From: Acidobacteriaceae bacterium
GTDB lineage: Bacteria > Acidobacteriota > Terriglobia > Terriglobales > Acidobacteriaceae
Direction: 5' to 3'
Assembly (NCBI GenBank): GCA_030041515.1
Contig: JASHNS010000104.1
Span: forward strand, 1 to 43,897
Length of the DNA stretch: 43,897 nt
Shown here one piece after another: positions 37,789-43,897 of the stretch. The notes under the pieces were generated by a model that worked only from the letters and a program-made list of their open reading frames with translations, did no database searches and was not told where the DNA came from. The position numbers were made by a program, and so were the translations under genes. The number at the start of each line of letters is the position of its first letter. Position 1 is the stretch's first letter.

Positions 37789-37910
37789 TGGGCGCAGCGC
37801 TGGCTTGTCTGGTGGTCGGCGTGCCCCTGCTCGTTCTGCTGCCGCGGAAGGTTTCCGGGGCCGGAGCAGCCATGGGGTCCGGCATGTCATCGCATGCGCA
37901 CGCCAGGTGA
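37788..37910 (+). pseudogene. Out-of-frame C-terminal part of the DUF6632-like gene
   Basis: Forty codons beginning MGAALACLVVGVPLLVLLPR and ending in a glycine/histidine-rich tail. Its ATG shares the final A of the upstream stop (TGATG), in the -1 frame. It has one hydrophobic segment, which would be the last membrane segment of the family. No -1 slippery heptamer of the X-XXY-YYZ form is present near the junction. I consider a frameshifted gene most likely; translational coupling to a separate 40-residue peptide is the alternative. Confidence 0.5.
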
Positions 37911-37925
37911 CTCTGCACTGCGCGC

Positions 37926-39170
37926 CTACATCAGCCGTCGCCGCACCATGTCCAGCGCCTGTTGGCTGGCATAGAAGCGAATTCCGTTGCGGTCGCTCGG
38001 GAACCGCTTTTCGACGACTTCGGTGCCGTCGGCATCGCTCACGGCGATGTAGACGAGACCGACGGGCTTCTCGTCCGAGCCGCCGCCGGGGCCCGCAATA
38101 CCGGTCACGCCCAGACCCACCGTGGCGCCGCAGCGTTCGCGAATCCCCTCGGCCAGCGCTTCCGCCACTTCCCTGCTGACGGCGCCGTGTTTTGCAATCA
38201 GGAGCCCATCCACGCCGGCCAGCTCCGTTTTCAGGCGATTGCTGTAGACCACCGCCCCACCGACGAACGACCGCGAGCTGCCGCTGACGCCGGTCAGGCG
38301 TTCGGCGACCATACCGCCGGTGCAGCTCTCCGCGACGGCCAGCGTGGCCCCCCGCATTTCCAGGTAATAAAGGATGATCTGCTCCAGGGTTTCCCCCTGC
38401 GAGGAGTAGATGAAATCGTCCAGCTCCTCCTCGATCTTTCCGGCCAGATCGTCGACACGCGATTGCGCCAGCTCAGGCATCTGCTTGGTGCATTGCAGCC
38501 GGAGCTCGATGTCGCCCAGGTGCGCGAGGATCGTCGTTTCCACGTCCTTATACTGCGTGTAAATGGGTGCAATGCGGGCATCCGCGGCCGATTCCCCGAT
38601 CATCGCTGCCTTGAGCACCCGCGTGGCCATGTGGCGTTTCGGCAGAATCTCCTGGAGGCGTGGCAGGCACTCCGCCTCGAACATCGCCTTCATCTCGTGC
38701 GGGGGACCGGGCAGCAGCATCGCCAGCTTGCGGTGCGCGCCGACGACCGTGTCCAGCCACTGTCCCGGAGCGGAGCCATTGGCGTTGGGCAGGATGGCAG
38801 CGCCCTCAATTACGTCGGCCTGCTTCTCGTTGTTGCGGGTCATCGTAACGCGCCGCGATGCCGCGCGCGTGTACAGATGCGCGATGATGTCCGGATCGCG
38901 CTTCAGCGGCACACCCAGCGCCGCAGCTGTCGCTTCGCGGGTCAGATCGTCTTCCGTGGGGCCCAGCCCGCCTGTGATCGCGACAATATCTACGCGGCTG
39001 AGGGCGTGGCGAATAGCGTCCGTAAGATGCTTCAGCCGGTCCCCTGCAATTGTCTTAAACGCGACCGTCACGCCCAGTTGATTCAGTTTTTCGGTGAGAT
39101 AAAGAGAATTGGTGTCCTGGCGGTAAGGCGTGAGCATCTCTGAGCCAACCGCAATAATCTCCGCGTTCAT
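37926..39170 (-). CDS. cinA: CinA-like protein (MoCF domain plus NMN deamidase domain)
   Basis: A 414-residue protein. The N-terminal COG1058/MoCF-like domain (about 1-170) has IAVGSEMLTPYRQDTNSLYL and TGGLGPTEDDLTREATA. The C-terminal PncC domain (about 255-414) has AVAESCTGGMVAERLTGVSGSSRSFVGG and GVTGIAGPGGGSDEKPVGLVY, the signatures of nicotinamide mononucleotide deamidase. It recycles NMN to nicotinate mononucleotide, in keeping with nadE in the window. A competence role is known in some bacteria. The ATG has GAGGGG five bases upstream; an earlier in-frame start adds arginine-rich sequence. It is the last gene of the rimO-yacG-pgpA-NHL-cinA run. Confidence 0.93.
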   Translation of the reverse strand: MNAEIIAVGSEMLTPYRQDTNSLYLTEKLNQLGVTVAFKTIAGDRLKHLTDAIRHALSRVDIVAITGGLGPTEDDLTREATAAALGVPLKRDPDIIAHLYTRAASRRVTMTRNNEKQADVIEGAAILPNANGSAPGQWLDTVVGAHRKLAMLLPGPPHEMKAMFEAECLPRLQEILPKRHMATRVLKAAMIGESAADARIAPIYTQYKDVETTILAHLGDIELRLQCTKQMPELAQSRVDDLAGKIEEELDDFIYSSQGETLEQIILYYLEMRGATLAVAESCTGGMVAERLTGVSGSSRSFVGGAVVYSNRLKTELAGVDGLLIAKHGAVSREVAEALAEGIRERCGATVGLGVTGIAGPGGGSDEKPVGLVYIAVSDADGTEVVEKRFPSDRNGIRFYASQQALDMVRRRLM

Positions 39171-39183
39171 CCGTCCCCTCGAT

Positions 39184-39198
39184 CGGCGGAGTCCGCCG
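39184..39198. other. 15-nt palindrome between the NHL gene and cinA
   Basis: CGGCGGA-G-TCCGCCG is a perfect inverted repeat in the 41-nt gap before cinA, 13 nt or more upstream of its ATG and next to its ribosome-binding site. As RNA it could fold into a short hairpin and tune cinA translation, but it is short and GC-rich enough to arise by chance. Confidence 0.3.
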
Positions 39199-39211
39199 GC
39201 TGCGGTCGTTT

Positions 39212-40291
39212 TCAGGCCAGCCGCCAACCTTCGATGCCCAGCGGCAAATGATAGAGCGAAGTGCTGGTGGCGAGCAGAGCACCTCCCCCCGGCACAAAAT
39301 TGAACCCGACCAGCCCCGTGCCTGCAACTGCCAGTGAAGCTTCTCCCTGGGGCGTGATCGCTGCCACTCCACGGCGTCCGCGCAGCGACGCCGCCACGTA
39401 CACGTTGCCCGCCACGTCGACGGCCAGTCCCAGCGGCCGTCCCAGCCCCCGGTGCAACACGCCGATGCTCCCCTCGCGGTCGATGGCGTAAAGCGCGTCG
39501 TAGCTGGATGTCGTCGGACCGGTAACGTACAGAGTGCCGTCCGGGCCAAAGGCCAGATGATACGCGGCCACGCTGGGCTCCAGCGTGGCAAAGACGAAAA
39601 TCTGCCGGTCGGGTGCGATCTTAAAAATCGTGCCGCTGCGGTCGCCAACGTACAGGTTCTGGTCCGGATCGAAAGCCAGCCCCGTAGCGATGCCCATGCC
39701 TTCGGCATAGACCGTTGCCGCTCCCGCTGGAGTGACGCGGTAAACCTTGCCTTCGTGCCGGGAGGAGACGTACACGTTCTCCTCAAAGTCCGTCGCGAGG
39801 CCCGTAGCGTTCATGATTCCGCGAAGAAAGGGCCGCATTTCCCCATCCCGCTCGATGCGGAAGACCGAAACCGGCGTCTCCTGGCCGCGTTGTCCGGAAA
39901 ACGTGACGTAGATGTTGCCGGAGGAATCCATGACGGGATTTCCCACCGCGTGAATGCCGGTCGCCAGCAGGCTCGCCACCTGCAACTCCACGGCGTTGCT
40001 CTGGGCTCCATTCTGCAGGACGCGGACTCGGCCGCTCTCCGCTTCATCGGGCACGCGCAGCACCAGGCGCTCGGCGCGGCTGAGCAGAACCGGCGCGGCC
40101 AGATCACCGAGCATGGCGACAGGTCGCCACCACTCCACGCCCCCCCATTGCCGGGACTGGTCTCGGGCCGCGGCCACACCGCCGAGGTTCGCGCCCCGCA
40201 ACTCGACGTCTCCTCCGGGCAGCGCCGCTGCCGGAGACACCGCGTCAATCCGCGGACCTGTGGCCGGCTCGGATTTGAGAATGCGCACCAT
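39212..40291 (-). CDS. IPT/TIG plus NHL-repeat beta-propeller protein
   Basis: A 359-residue protein. The N-terminal part (about 13-105, IDAVSPAAALPGGDVELRGANL) looks like an IPT/TIG immunoglobulin-like domain. The rest (about 108-350) is a beta-propeller of six or so NHL-like repeats, with recurring GNIYVTFSG, ENVYVSSRH, QNLYVGDRS, GTLYVTGPT and GNVYVAASL strands each preceded by GLA or LAF. No signal peptide or membrane segment is visible, which is unusual for IPT/NHL proteins that often are exported. A binding or scaffold role, or a lactonase-like activity, is possible; no catalytic residues can be named. No ribosome-binding site is seen before the ATG. It lies 26 nt after pgpA and 41 nt before cinA. 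Confidence 0.78.
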   Translation of the reverse strand: MVRILKSEPATGPRIDAVSPAAALPGGDVELRGANLGGVAAARDQSRQWGGVEWWRPVAMLGDLAAPVLLSRAERLVLRVPDEAESGRVRVLQNGAQSNAVELQVASLLATGIHAVGNPVMDSSGNIYVTFSGQRGQETPVSVFRIERDGEMRPFLRGIMNATGLATDFEENVYVSSRHEGKVYRVTPAGAATVYAEGMGIATGLAFDPDQNLYVGDRSGTIFKIAPDRQIFVFATLEPSVAAYHLAFGPDGTLYVTGPTTSSYDALYAIDREGSIGVLHRGLGRPLGLAVDVAGNVYVAASLRGRRGVAAITPQGEASLAVAGTGLVGFNFVPGGGALLATSTSLYHLPLGIEGWRLA

Positions 40292-40317
40292 AGAAAAAGC
40301 AATCGCCCGTAGTCAGC

Positions 40318-40851
40318 TTATCCCCAGCGTTGTACCAGCAGCATGACGATCAGCGCGTAAGCCCCGGCTGCCAGATCGTCCAGCATAATTCCTGTCCCGC
40401 CATGCAGCTTCTCCAGTTGCCGCGCCGGCCATGGCTTCACAATATCGAAGACCCGGAAGAAGATGAAAGCGGCCAGAGCATAACGCCAGTCCACAGGAGC
40501 CACGGAGAGCGCCAGCCACTGGCCTGCGACTTCGTCGATCACCACGAATCCGGGATCCGTGCGGCCGGATTCGCGTTCCACGCGCGTGGCCGCCGGAATC
40601 CCGATCAGCGTGATCGCGGCCGCGCCCGCAAGCGTGACGGCCATGGCATGGGCGCCCGCAACATGCCCCGCGCGCAGACCGAAATACCAGATGGCTGCCG
40701 CCGCCAGCGATCCCCACGTGCCCGGACCAGGCCGCAGCAGGCCCGTCCCGAAAAACGTCGCCAGCAGCCACGCCCAGCGAGTCTTCATTGCTGCGGCGCG
40801 CGGCGCGGACGCTCCGGAAGAGCCTTCGGCCGCCGCCGAATTACTGGTCAT
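40318..40851 (-). CDS. pgpA: Phosphatidylglycerophosphatase A
   Basis: A 177-residue membrane protein that removes the phosphate of phosphatidylglycerophosphate in phosphatidylglycerol synthesis. Family motifs are GTGLLRPGPGTWGSLAA (about 35-51), FVVIDEVAGQWLAL, FRVFDIVKPWPARQLEKLHGG and GIMLDDLAAGAYA. About four hydrophobic segments are visible. The ATG has AGGGG seven bases upstream and lies eleven bases inside the yacG coding sequence, so the two are coupled. With plsY and gpsA, this is the third phospholipid gene of the window, but in a separate transcript. Confidence 0.95.
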   Translation of the reverse strand: MTSNSAAAEGSSGASAPRAAAMKTRWAWLLATFFGTGLLRPGPGTWGSLAAAAIWYFGLRAGHVAGAHAMAVTLAGAAAITLIGIPAATRVERESGRTDPGFVVIDEVAGQWLALSVAPVDWRYALAAFIFFRVFDIVKPWPARQLEKLHGGTGIMLDDLAAGAYALIVMLLVQRWG

Positions 40852-41059
40852 CGTCGTTCCCCTGCCCCTGGATGCTTTCCGCCAGGCCTTCCAGCACCTC
40901 AGGGTCGACGATCGGCGAAGAGATACGATAGGCGCCGCTGGCCCACTTGCCCAGATCGATGGAGCGGCAACGATCGCTGCAGAACGGGAAATTTTCGTCC
41001 TTCTCCGTGACGACGCTGCGGCAGGTAGGACAACGCAGAATCTTTTGCTTTCGGCTCAT
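40841..41059 (-). CDS. yacG: Small zinc-binding protein YacG (DNA gyrase inhibitor family)
   Basis: A 72-residue protein with the YacG zinc ribbon: Cys10-Pro-Thr-Cys13 and Phe-Cys27-Ser-Asp-Arg-Cys31, followed by SIDLGKWASGAYRI, which is diagnostic. The E. coli protein binds GyrB and inhibits DNA gyrase. The tail is acidic and glutamine-rich. The ATG overlaps the rimO stop by four bases (ATGA) and the 3' end overlaps the start of pgpA by eleven, so it is embedded in the operon. Confidence 0.93.
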   Translation of the reverse strand: MSRKQKILRCPTCRSVVTEKDENFPFCSDRCRSIDLGKWASGAYRISSPIVDPEVLEGLAESIQGQGNDDDQ

Positions 41060-42669
41060 CGTTCCGCTCCCGCCAGTTCCGCCTCAGATGCCGGCGCAAC
41101 GCTGGACGCGTCGACGACGCGGACGACCAGATCGTAATCATGCGCTTCGGTCACTTCGCAGCGGTAGAAGCGGCCGGGCGTCAGCGATTCAAACGGTCCG
41201 AAATCGTTGAGGTAGACGGTTCCGTCGATTTCGGGCGCGTGCAACTGGGTACGGCCCTCCCACAGCAGCGGCGTCTCTTCCGATTCGCCCTCGATCAGCA
41301 CATCGAACCGCTGTCCGATCAGGGCGCGCTTCGCCTGCCGGCTCAGGCCCTTCTGCAGTTTCATCAGAGCGCGACGGCGCTGCTCGATCACCCGCTTCGG
41401 CACCCTGTTGCTGAGTCCGAATGACTTTGAGCCTTCTTCGTCGGAATAGGCGAAGACGCCCAGCCAGTCGAAGCGCGCTTCCGCGACGAAGTCGCAGAGC
41501 GCCTCGAAGTCCGCGTCCGTCTCGCCCGGAAAGCCCACAATGAACGATGTGCGCAGGGCGATGCCGGGCACCGCGGCGCGGACCTTTTGGAGCATCTTCA
41601 GGAAAATCTCTGCGCTGCCGCCGCGCTTCATCGCCTTCAGCACCGGCCCCGATGCGTGCTGCAGCGGCACGTCGAGGTATTTGCAGATGTTGTCGTGGCG
41701 CGCGATGGTTTCCAGCAGTTTGCCGGTGATGCGGTTCGGATACGCATAAAGGAAGCGCAGCCAGATCAGGCCATCGATGCGTGCCAGACGGTCGAGCAGG
41801 GTGGCGAGTCCGTCCTTCAGTCCAAGATCTTCGCCGTAGCAGGTCGTGTCCTGGCCGATCAGCGTGATTTCCCGCACGCCTTCGGCCACCAGCGCCTCGG
41901 CCTCGGCGACGACTGACTCGAAACGGCGCGAACGGAACTTGCCGCGCAGGTTCGGAATGACGCAGAAGCTGCAGGGATGATCGCAGCCCTCTGCGATCTT
42001 AATGTAAGCGGACGCCGATTTCGTCGCGCGCAGCCGCGGGGTAGTGTGGTCGTAGAGGTACTGCGGCAGCGCGGCTGTCGCACCGTCCCAGGTTGCGCGC
42101 GAAAACCTTCCCTGCTCCTCGCGCCGGTCGCCTTCCGCGCGGAAGCTGGCCGCTTCGGGCGCGCTCTTGTGCGTCCCCGCCAGCGACTCACTTCCCTGCC
42201 GCACTTCCGCCGATGAGCTGTTGCGGAGGATCGTGAACGGAGATGTGGCAGCATCGGAAAATCCAGGCTCCAGACCGGCCGCGATGAGGATCTGCTCCAG
42301 TTCCCCGGTGCCGACGACCGCATCGACCTCAGGGATGTTCTTCCGGATCTCATCGCGATAGCGCTCGACCAGGCATCCGGCGACGATCAGTTTCTTCGCC
42401 GTTCCGGCAGTTTTGTGCTGCGCCATCTCGAGGATCGCGTCCACGCTCTCCTGCTTGGCCTTATCGATAAAGGAACAGGTATTCACCACCAGGATCTCCG
42501 CCGAGGACGCGTCCGGCGTCATCTCCGCGCCGGCGCGGTCGAGGAGGCCCATCATCACTTCGCTGTCGACGAGATTCTTGGGGCATCCCAGCGAGACAAA
42601 CCCCACGCGCGGGCGAGCCTGGCTCTCCTTCCTCGGTGGGGGACTGATAAGCTCATCAGTTTTGCTCAC
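41056..42669 (-). CDS. rimO: Ribosomal protein S12 methylthiotransferase RimO
   Basis: A 537-residue radical-SAM enzyme that methylthiolates an aspartate of ribosomal protein S12. The N-terminal UPF0004 domain starts VGFVSLGCPKNLVDSE and has the three cluster cysteines Cys29, Cys65 and Cys99. The radical-SAM motif is Cys229-Asp-His-Pro-Cys233-Ser-Phe-Cys236. A TRAM domain ends the protein. SLGCPKNLVDSE and the TRAM end favour RimO over MiaB. At 537 residues it is about 90 longer than usual (about 440), mostly through a hydrophilic segment at residues 140-205 between the two domains. The GTG start has no ribosome-binding site but a TAAAAT box six bases upstream, so it looks leaderless. It heads the operon down to cinA. 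Confidence 0.95.
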   Translation of the reverse strand: MSKTDELISPPPRKESQARPRVGFVSLGCPKNLVDSEVMMGLLDRAGAEMTPDASSAEILVVNTCSFIDKAKQESVDAILEMAQHKTAGTAKKLIVAGCLVERYRDEIRKNIPEVDAVVGTGELEQILIAAGLEPGFSDAATSPFTILRNSSSAEVRQGSESLAGTHKSAPEAASFRAEGDRREEQGRFSRATWDGATAALPQYLYDHTTPRLRATKSASAYIKIAEGCDHPCSFCVIPNLRGKFRSRRFESVVAEAEALVAEGVREITLIGQDTTCYGEDLGLKDGLATLLDRLARIDGLIWLRFLYAYPNRITGKLLETIARHDNICKYLDVPLQHASGPVLKAMKRGGSAEIFLKMLQKVRAAVPGIALRTSFIVGFPGETDADFEALCDFVAEARFDWLGVFAYSDEEGSKSFGLSNRVPKRVIEQRRRALMKLQKGLSRQAKRALIGQRFDVLIEGESEETPLLWEGRTQLHAPEIDGTVYLNDFGPFESLTPGRFYRCEVTEAHDYDLVVRVVDASSVAPASEAELAGAER

Positions 42670-42675
42670 ATCTTC

Positions 42676-42681
42676 ATTTTA
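42676..42681 (-). promoter_or_regulatory. -10-like box for an apparently leaderless rimO
   Basis: TAAAAT on the minus strand, five of six bases of the -10 consensus, is followed by six bases and the GTG of rimO. There is no good -35 at 17 nt. The rimO promoter would be about 60 nt from the SRP RNA promoter on the other strand. Confidence 0.5.
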
Positions 42682-42732
42682 CCGGGAGGACACCCTGGCG
42701 CTGCTGCCGCGCGCGGCCCTCGTCTCCAATGC

Positions 42733-42738
42733 TAGAAT
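42733..42738 (+). promoter_or_regulatory. -10 box (TAGAAT) of the SRP RNA gene
   Basis: TAGAAT ends about six bases before the deduced 5' end of the SRP RNA, the expected distance. The -35 region is GC-rich and without a consensus match. Confidence 0.5.
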
Positions 42739-42743
42739 CACCT

Positions 42744-42846
42744 GTGTGCCGGGTCCTGCGCGACGCAATCCCGCCAAACCCGCCAGGTCCGGAAGGAAGC
42801 AACGGTAACGGGCCAGTGCGTGCGCAGCAGGTCACCCGGTGCACTG
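42744..42846 (+). ncRNA. ffs: Small signal recognition particle RNA (4.5S type)
   Basis: The conserved domain IV core is plain: CAGGTCCGGAAGGAAGCA, with the GGAA loop and the asymmetric internal loop, around 42784-42801. The flanking arms pair: GTGCCGGGTCCTGCGC at the 5' side with GCGCAGCAGGTCACCCGGTGCAC at the 3' side in split form, with small bulges. The length of about 100 nt matches the short bacterial SRP RNA without an Alu domain. A run of five T follows at 42850-42854 and may end transcription. The ends are estimated from the pairing. Its receptor gene ftsY is in the same window. Confidence 0.93.
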
Positions 42847-42972
42847 AACTTTTTCTCCTCGCGTTCTCCACCTGCTCGGCCGATCCACCCGAAAGCTGCT
42901 CCTGAACTCTGTTCCCTATCCCCTATCCCCTGCCTTTCTGCGACAATACCCTTTGCATCCAGGAGAGCCTGA

Positions 42973-43897
42973 GTGACCTTGTCCGTCCGTTCGCGTGTGC
43001 CTGTTCGAGCCAAAATCAGCGCCCTTGGAACCTATACGCCGCCGCGCCTGCTGACCAACGCCGACCTGGAAAAAATGGTCGAGACTTCCGACGAGTGGAT
43101 TCTCACCCGCGTCGGCATTCGCGAGCGCCACATTGTCGAGCCCGGCCAGGCCACCAGCCATATGGCGGTCGAAGCGGCGAAACGCTGTCTCGCCTCCCGC
43201 GCTATGGCCGCGTCGGAAGTTGAGGCGATCATTGTCGCCACCGTCACGCCGGACATGTTCTTTCCCGCCACCGCCTGCCTCGTGCAGGATCGCATCGGAG
43301 CCAAAGGCGCATGGGGGTTCGATCTCTCCGGCGCGTGTTCGGGATTCGTCTACGCCCTCCAGGTAGGCTGCAAGCTCGTCGAAAGTGGCGCGCACACGAA
43401 AGTGCTGGTGATCGGCTCGGACACGATGTCGTCGATCATCGACTACACCGATCGTGCAACCTGCGTGCTCTTCGGCGATGGCGCCGGCGCGGTGCTGATT
43501 GAGCCGGCGCAGGAAGGCGAGCTGGGCATGATCGATTACCACCATGAGATCGACGGCTCCGGAGGATGCTCGCTCTGCATGCCCGGCGGAGGCAGCCTCC
43601 ATCCCTCGTCGCGCGAGACCGTCGAAAAGAAAATGCACTACGTGCATCAGGACGGACAGGCGGTTTATAAATTCGCTGTTCGCAAGATGGTCGAAGCGGC
43701 CGAGACGCTCCTTCAGCGCAATGGCCTGACTGCCGCAGACCTGGCCTGCTTTGTCCCGCACCAGGCCAACCGCCGCATCATCACGGCCAGCGCGGAACGG
43801 CTGGGCCTGCGCGACGATCAGGTCATCATCAATATCGACCGCTTCGGCAACACCACGGCGGCAACCATTCCTCTGGCCACGGAAACGGCGATCCAGG
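42973..43897 (+). CDS. fabH: Beta-ketoacyl-ACP synthase III, 3' end outside window
   Basis: Three hundred and eight codons are present of a protein that usually has about 330. It starts fatty acid synthesis by condensing acetyl-CoA with malonyl-ACP. The catalytic triad is Cys122 ([13 protein letters not shown]), His263 ([11 protein letters not shown]) and Asn293 ([11 protein letters not shown]). [20 protein letters not shown] at the N-terminus is also typical. The GTG start has AGGAG seven bases upstream, which decides it. Upstream is a 126-nt gap after the SRP RNA containing a short CCCTATC tandem run. The reading frame is open to the last base of the window. Confidence 0.95.
   Translation, partial: MTLSVRSRVPVRAKISALGTYTPPRLLTNADLEKMVETSDEWILTRVGIRERHIVEPGQATSHMAVEAAKRCLASRAMAASEVEAIIVATVTPDMFFPATACLVQDRIGAKGAWGFDLSGACSGFVYALQVGCKLVESGAHTKVLVIGSDTMSSIIDYTDRATCVLFGDGAGAVLIEPAQEGELGMIDYHHEIDGSGGCSLCMPGGGSLHPSSRETVEKKMHYVHQDGQAVYKFAVRKMVEAAETLLQRNGLTAADLACFVPHQANRRIITASAERLGLRDDQVIINIDRFGNTTAATIPLATETAIQ

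Noticed and set aside
37755-37790. Programmed -1 frameshifting to join the two parts of the DUF6632-like gene
   Set aside because: The only A run (ATC AAA ATG) does not fit the X-XXY-YYZ slippery pattern, so a mutation, error or coupled restart is more likely.

Overview
The window is a GC-rich stretch of ordinary bacterial chromosome with a gene on nearly every part of it and no gap above about 300 bases. The gene content suggests an acidobacterium of the Terriglobia/Acidobacteriaceae type. The pointers are a BlaI repressor with an M56 peptidase that ends in a glutamine-rich coiled coil, a sedolisin-type peptidase, a futalosine-pathway gene (mqnA), a PF13557-like outer-membrane protein, secreted protein families typical of that phylum, and one copy of an interspersed element I recall from those genomes. 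This placement is inference from family knowledge; no ribosomal RNA is present to settle it. I see no prophage, insertion sequence, CRISPR array, tRNA or rRNA.

Layout. 1-3.1 kb: dcd (dCTP deaminase) overlaps a LuxR-type regulator whose receiver domain has lost its phosphorylation residues; a PAS histidine kinase converges on it. 3.1-5.6 kb: an S53 peptidase, a small orphan protein with a clear promoter, and a DoxX membrane protein, with hairpins at the convergent 3' ends. 5.6-9.8 kb (minus strand): nadE then a DsbA-like exported thioredoxin, an orphan MlaF-like ABC ATPase and a secreted DUF4097-like protein. 9.9-12.4 kb (minus): an APC permease, a PH-like small protein and mobA form a tight operon. 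12.4-18.3 kb: a large secreted PIG-L deacetylase, a coiled-coil porin with a strong terminator, and a convergent outer-membrane protein.

18.4-28.6 kb: topA and dprA (minus); diverging from dprA are mqnA and a DedA-like membrane protein; then an exported GH78-like glycosidase, a secreted protein of unknown function and thrC. 28.7-34.6 kb (minus): ftsY-ribD-ribE (signal-recognition receptor and riboflavin synthesis), an HD-GYP-like phosphohydrolase, and plsY-gpsA, which supply and acylate glycerol-3-phosphate for phospholipids. 34.7-37.9 kb: a blaI-M56 regulatory pair behind a perfect palindromic operator, and a small membrane gene split by a frameshift or stop/start overlap. 37.9-43.9 kb: the minus-strand operon rimO-yacG-pgpA-NHL protein-cinA, then on the plus strand the SRP RNA gene and the start of fabH, which runs off the window.

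Most of the window is housekeeping metabolism: NAD, riboflavin, molybdenum cofactor, menaquinone, threonine, fatty acid and phospholipid synthesis, topology and protein targeting. The less explained parts are the pseudo-receiver regulator, the blaI-M56 locus, a set of apparently leaderless genes with a -10-like box 5-6 nt before the start codon, the frameshifted small membrane gene, and several palindromes next to gene starts. Start sites were chosen from Shine-Dalgarno sequences, neighbour overlaps and family N-termini. No searches or folding programs were run.
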